This document shows, piece after piece, positions 13,258 to 16,351 of a DNA stretch of 16,351 nt. The notes below the pieces were generated by a model, which made no database searches, had not been told where the DNA came from, and saw only the letters and a program-made list of their open reading frames with translations. Made by a program: the position numbers and the translations under genes. The stretch's first letter is position 1, and every line of letters starts with the position of its first letter. Source of the DNA: Alistipes sp. Its GTDB lineage: Bacteria > Bacteroidota > Bacteroidia > Bacteroidales > Rikenellaceae. The stretch spans positions 1-16,351 of the forward strand of contig JAFLRS010000029.1 in assembly GCA_022511355.1 (NCBI GenBank), written 5' to 3'.

Positions 13258-15102
13258 ATGAATAATACTGAACTCAAAGAACGCAACTCGGCCGTGATAC
13301 GGTTTTCGGGTGATTCCGGTGACGGAATGCAGCTTGCGGGCACCCTTTTTTCGGACACATCCGCACTGAAGGGCAACGGCATTTCGACCTTTCCCGATTA
13401 TCCGGCCGAAATCCGGGCTCCGCAGGGTACCGTAGCGGGGGTTTCGGGTTTTCAGGTGCATTTCGGAGCGCACCGCATACTGCATCCGGGCGATGCGTGC
13501 GACGTGCTCGTGGCCATGAATCCGGCGGCGCTGAAGGCTAACCGCAACAAGATTAAAAAGAGTGCCACCATCATCATCGACGGCGGCAGCATTACCGAGG
13601 AGAACCTCAAACGTGCGCAGTTCGAGACGCTCGACCCGATAGCCGAACTCGGCTTGGGCGAGTACAACATAGCGGTTCCCGACATTACCGCCATGACGCA
13701 GGCGGCACTGGCCGATTCGGGTCTCGACCGCAAGAGCATAATCAAGTGCAAGAATATGTTTGCGCTGGGAATATGTTTTTATCTGTTCGACCGTCCCGAG
13801 GAGCATACGGCCAATTTTCTCCGCTCGAAGTTCGCGAAGAAGAATCCGGCCGTTGCCGAGGCCAATGTCAAGGCGTTGCGTGCGGGTTACGACTATGCGG
13901 CCAATACTCATCTGTTTGCCGACCGTTACGATGTGGCACCCGCTCCGCTCGAGAAGGGCGTTTATCGTTCGATAAGCGGCAATGTCGCTACGGCGTGGGG
14001 ATTCTGTGCCGCATCGGAGAAGAGCGGCCGTCCGTTGTTCTGCGGCTCTTATCCCATCACTCCGGCGACGGTCATTCTGGAGGAGCTGGCCAAACGCAAG
14101 GATTTGGGCGTGAAGACGGTGCAGGCCGAGGATGAAATAGCCGGCATCTGTACCGCGATAGGTGCCGCTTATGCCGGAAATATGGCTGTGACAACCACTT
14201 CGGGTCCGGGTTTGTCGCTGAAGAGCGAGGCTTTGGGTCTGGCCGTGATGGCCGAACTGCCGTTGGTGGTGGTGGACGTGCAGCGCGGAGGACCTTCGAC
14301 GGGACTGCCGACCAAGCCCGAGCAGAGCGACCTTATGCAGGCTCTTTACGGCCGCAACGGCGAATGTCCGCTGGCTGTGGTGGCTGCATCGTCGCCTGCC
14401 GACTGTTTCCATTACGCTTTCAGTGCGGCGAAGATAGCCATGGAGCACGTGACTCCCGTGATTCTGCTCACCGACGGATTTATAGCCAACGGTTCCGAGG
14501 CGTGGAAGATACCTTCGATGTCGGATTATCCGGCGATTGTGCCTCCTGTTGCCGAGAGCGCTCCCGAAGGCGGATATATGCCCTATGCCCGCAACGGGAA
14601 GCTGGTCCGCAGCTGGGCTTTCCCGGGCAAGGCGGGTTTGGAGCATCGTATAGGCGGTTTGGAGAAACATTCGTTGAGGGGAACCATTTCGCACGACCCG
14701 GAGAATCATAAACTCATGGTACGCACGCGTGCCGAGAAGGTTGCCCGCATTGCCGATGATATTCCGTTGCAGGAGGTTTTCGGCGATAAGGAGGGCGATT
14801 TGCTGGTGGTAGGCTGGGGCGGTACGCGCGGACATTTGCGTGCGGCGGTAGAGTCGCTGCAGGCGGCGGGACGTCGTGTTTCTCATGCGCAGTTCAACTA
14901 CATCAATCCTCTGCCCAAGAATACGGCGGAGGTGTTTGGTGGTTTCCGCCGCATTGTGGTGTGCGAGTTGAACGATGGTCAGTTCGCCTCGTATTTGCGT
15001 CAGCAGTTCCGCGAGTTCGAATTCTTGTCATTCGGCAAGGTTGAGGGTCAGCCATTCACGGTGGCGGAATTGCAGGAAAAATTTTATTCACTTCTCGATT
15101 AG
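13258..15102 (+). CDS. korA: 2-oxoacid:ferredoxin oxidoreductase, alpha subunit (gamma-alpha fusion)
   Basis: With korB it oxidatively decarboxylates a 2-oxoacid, most likely 2-oxoglutarate, to the acyl-CoA and CO2, passing electrons to ferredoxin; the reverse reaction serves anaerobic carboxylation. The 614-aa product has an N-terminal gamma domain (about 12-200; RFSGDSGDGMQLAG, 15-28) fused to the alpha pyrimidine-binding domain (about 240 onward; GSYPITPAT 263-271, EDE 291-293, TSGPGLSLKSEALG 314-327, QRGGPSTGLPTKPEQSD 342-358) and a C-terminal transketolase-like domain. The ATG at 13258 (MNNTELKERNSAVIRFSG) is chosen because upstream in-frame sequence crosses the promoter. korB follows after 6 nt. 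No ferredoxin-like delta subunit is encoded nearby, so this is the two-subunit type. The exact 2-oxoacid is inferred. Confidence 0.94.
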   Translation: MNNTELKERNSAVIRFSGDSGDGMQLAGTLFSDTSALKGNGISTFPDYPAEIRAPQGTVAGVSGFQVHFGAHRILHPGDACDVLVAMNPAALKANRNKIKKSATIIIDGGSITEENLKRAQFETLDPIAELGLGEYNIAVPDITAMTQAALADSGLDRKSIIKCKNMFALGICFYLFDRPEEHTANFLRSKFAKKNPAVAEANVKALRAGYDYAANTHLFADRYDVAPAPLEKGVYRSISGNVATAWGFCAASEKSGRPLFCGSYPITPATVILEELAKRKDLGVKTVQAEDEIAGICTAIGAAYAGNMAVTTTSGPGLSLKSEALGLAVMAELPLVVVDVQRGGPSTGLPTKPEQSDLMQALYGRNGECPLAVVAASSPADCFHYAFSAAKIAMEHVTPVILLTDGFIANGSEAWKIPSMSDYPAIVPPVAESAPEGGYMPYARNGKLVRSWAFPGKAGLEHRIGGLEKHSLRGTISHDPENHKLMVRTRAEKVARIADDIPLQEVFGDKEGDLLVVGWGGTRGHLRAAVESLQAAGRRVSHAQFNYINPLPKNTAEVFGGFRRIVVCELNDGQFASYLRQQFREFEFLSFGKVEGQPFTVAELQEKFYSLLD

Positions 15103-15108
15103 ACGGTT

Positions 15109-16140
15109 ATGGCAGATTATAAATATACCTCTGCGGATTTCAAGAGCGACCAGGAGGTGCGCTGGTGTCCGGGATGCGGCGACCATGCGATTCTGAATGC
15201 CGTTCAGCGAGCATTGCCCGAGGTGGCTGATGCGCTGGATGTGCCGCACAACAAATTCGTATTCGTGTCGGGCATCGGATGTTCGTCGCGATTCATCTAC
15301 TACATGAAGACATTCGGATTCCACACCATTCACGGCCGCGCGAATGCCGTGGCTACGGGAATCAAGACGGCCAATCCCGAATTGAGCGTATGGGTTGCTA
15401 CTGGTGACGGTGATTCGTTGGCTATTGGCGGCAATCATTTCATCCATGCGATACGCCGCAATGTCGATTTGAATGTCATTCTTTTCAACAACGAGATTTA
15501 CGGACTCACGAAGGGTCAGTATTCACCCACTTCGAAGTTGGGCAAGATAACCAAGACTTCGCCATACGGAACGGTTGAGAAGCCGTTCAATCCGGGCGAG
15601 TTGGTTTTGGGGGCGAAGGGTTCGTTTTTTGCCCGTTCGGTTGATGCCGAGGTTATGCTTACGAAGGAGTGTTTGGTCGAGGGTGCGAAGCATAGGGGAA
15701 TGTCGGTGACGGAGGTTTTGCAGAACTGCGTCATATTCAACGACAAGACTCATGCGTTGTTTGCCGGAGACAAGGCGACGCGGGCCGAGCATACGGTTAC
15801 GTTGCGTCATGGTGAGAAGATGTTGTTCGGAGCTGCCCGTGATAAGGGATTGGTATTCGAGGAGATGAAGTTGAAGGTAGTGACTGTGGGAGAGGACGGT
15901 TATACGATTGACGATGTTTTGACACACGATGCGCATTGTGTTGATGCGACGCTTCATACGATGTTGGCTGCGATGAAGTATCCGGAATATCCGGTAGCGT
16001 TGGGTGTTATACGTTCGGTTGAAGACGGTGTTGTGTATGATGTAAAGGTTTCGGAGCAGGTTGCTGAGGTGAGGGTATCGAGTCGCATACATAGTGTGGA
16101 CGAGTTGCTTCATTCGGGTGAGACCTGGACTATCGAATAA
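15109..16140 (+). CDS. korB: 2-oxoacid:ferredoxin oxidoreductase, beta subunit
   Basis: This is the thiamine-diphosphate-binding subunit that pairs with korA. The 343-aa product begins with the typical VRWCPGCGDHAILN (17-30, with C20 and C23), then SGIGCSSRF (54-62, C58) for the 4Fe-4S cluster region, HGRANAVATGIK (75-86), and the ThDP/Mg motif GDGDSLAIGGNHF (99-111) through FNNEIYGLTKGQ (126-137). A further Cys lies in the C-terminal half. Length and order fit KorB of the two-subunit 2-oxoglutarate:ferredoxin oxidoreductases. It starts 6 nt after korA and ends 21 nt before a strong intrinsic terminator, so the operon is two genes. Substrate specificity for 2-oxoglutarate rather than another 2-oxoacid is likely but not proved. 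Confidence 0.95.
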   Translation: MADYKYTSADFKSDQEVRWCPGCGDHAILNAVQRALPEVADALDVPHNKFVFVSGIGCSSRFIYYMKTFGFHTIHGRANAVATGIKTANPELSVWVATGDGDSLAIGGNHFIHAIRRNVDLNVILFNNEIYGLTKGQYSPTSKLGKITKTSPYGTVEKPFNPGELVLGAKGSFFARSVDAEVMLTKECLVEGAKHRGMSVTEVLQNCVIFNDKTHALFAGDKATRAEHTVTLRHGEKMLFGAARDKGLVFEEMKLKVVTVGEDGYTIDDVLTHDAHCVDATLHTMLAAMKYPEYPVALGVIRSVEDGVVYDVKVSEQVAEVRVSSRIHSVDELLHSGETWTIE

Positions 16141-16161
16141 TATTTGAACAGTTGTTGTTGA

Positions 16162-16197
16162 GACTGCTTCGGTTAGATTCCGAAGCAGTCTTTTTTT
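16162..16197 (+). terminator. Intrinsic terminator of korAB
   Basis: An 11-bp perfect stem (GACTGCTTCGG 16162-16172 with CCGAAGCAGTC 16180-16190) and a 7-nt loop are followed by seven T residues. This is a textbook factor-independent terminator. Confidence 0.95.
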
Positions 16198-16351
16198 ATT
16201 GCTTTTGCGAGCAAAAGCAATAAAAAGGCTAAAGCCTTTTTTCCCTTTTTCATATTTACCATCACTTTGTGATGGTAAATATTTCTTTATATTCATATTC
16301 CCTCCCCTCTCCCCTCCCTTTAAGAAACGTTCGTTTCTTTTCGTTGCTCAC
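16193..16351 (+). repeat. Structured intergenic repeat, right copy (long variant)
   Basis: Four hairpins follow one another. 16193-16226: 16-bp perfect arms with a 2-nt centre (overlapping the terminator T run). 16222-16241: 9-bp arms (AAAAAGGCT / AGCCTTTTT) with a 2-nt centre. 16252-16282: 14-bp perfect arms with a TTT loop. 16322-16339: 8-bp arms (AAGAAACG / CGTTTCTT) around TT. A pyrimidine-only tract (CCCTCCCCTCTCCCCTCCCTTT, about 16300-16320) precedes the last. Bases 16311-16351 and 16247-16259 recur inverted at the left window edge. The element runs off the right edge, so its full extent is unknown. No gene is visible in 16141-16351. Confidence 0.85.

Noticed and set aside
1..16351. Inverted repeats at both ends could mark a linear plasmid, linear phage or composite transposon.
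   Set aside because: The genes between them are mostly chromosomal housekeeping genes (rplU, rpmA, smpB, tsaB, korAB). There is no transposase, the repeats are unequal in length, and the left edge has 14 more bases outside the repeat. A dispersed repeat causing assembly breaks is simpler.
1..16351. CRISPR array, riboswitch or attachment site.
   Set aside because: No regularly spaced direct repeats, no recognisable riboswitch leader and no direct-repeat pair flanking the phage-derived genes were seen by eye.

Overview
The window looks like a piece of a Bacteroidota chromosome of moderately high G+C. Family Rikenellaceae, and Alistipes-like, is my best guess, but that is an inference from general gene content and not a demonstrated placement. 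The main direct support is a set of Bacteroidota-type promoters (-7 box TAnnTTTG, in two cases with TTTG 20 nt upstream) and start codons without strong Shine-Dalgarno sequences. Anaerobic metabolism (ferredoxin-dependent 2-oxoacid oxidoreductase) and L-fucose use fit a gut commensal. There are 17 protein-coding genes and no tRNA, rRNA or CRISPR array that I can see. No gene-free stretch exceeds about 210 bases.

Layout. 1-144: an intergenic repeat copy at the left edge. 145-1920 (-): L-fucose isomerase. 2059-2901 (-): CysQ-type 3'(2'),5'-bisphosphate nucleotidase. 2966-5240 (-): a tightly overlapping three-gene operon, transcribed as a receiver-like protein that has lost its phosphorylation residues, then a membrane-anchored alpha-helical (HEAT-like) protein, then a membrane protein resembling a GT2 glycosyltransferase without a visible DxD motif. 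5381-5968 (+): ribosomal proteins L21 and L27, divergent from that operon. 6051-7283 (-): a metal-efflux permease with a fused C-terminal heavy-metal-binding domain. 7395-9131 (-): a two-gene operon of a NifU-like Fe-S scaffold protein and a GGGtGRT-family protein. 9261-10435 (+): SmpB (trans-translation) and TsaB (t6A tRNA modification). 10456-13155: a small phage-derived island holding a lone terminase large subunit and a 95-aa protein on the minus strand, with a divergent LexA/CI-like XRE-S24 regulator. 13258-16140 (+): the korAB 2-oxoacid:ferredoxin oxidoreductase operon. 16141-16351: a strong terminator followed by a chain of near-perfect hairpins that ends in a second, inverted copy of the left-edge repeat.

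How the parts work together. Most of the window is ordinary metabolism and translation: L21/L27, SmpB and TsaB serve translation; korAB and the Fe-S scaffold pair serve anaerobic iron-sulfur metabolism; FucI feeds sugar catabolism. Three parts are less ordinary. The first is the pseudo-receiver/HEAT/pseudo-glycosyltransferase operon, whose function I cannot assign. The second is the orphan terminase island with its autocleavable-type repressor. The third is the structured repeat found at both window edges, lying downstream of a gene in the same relative orientation each time. Because the window begins and ends in this repeat, the edges may simply be assembly breaks.
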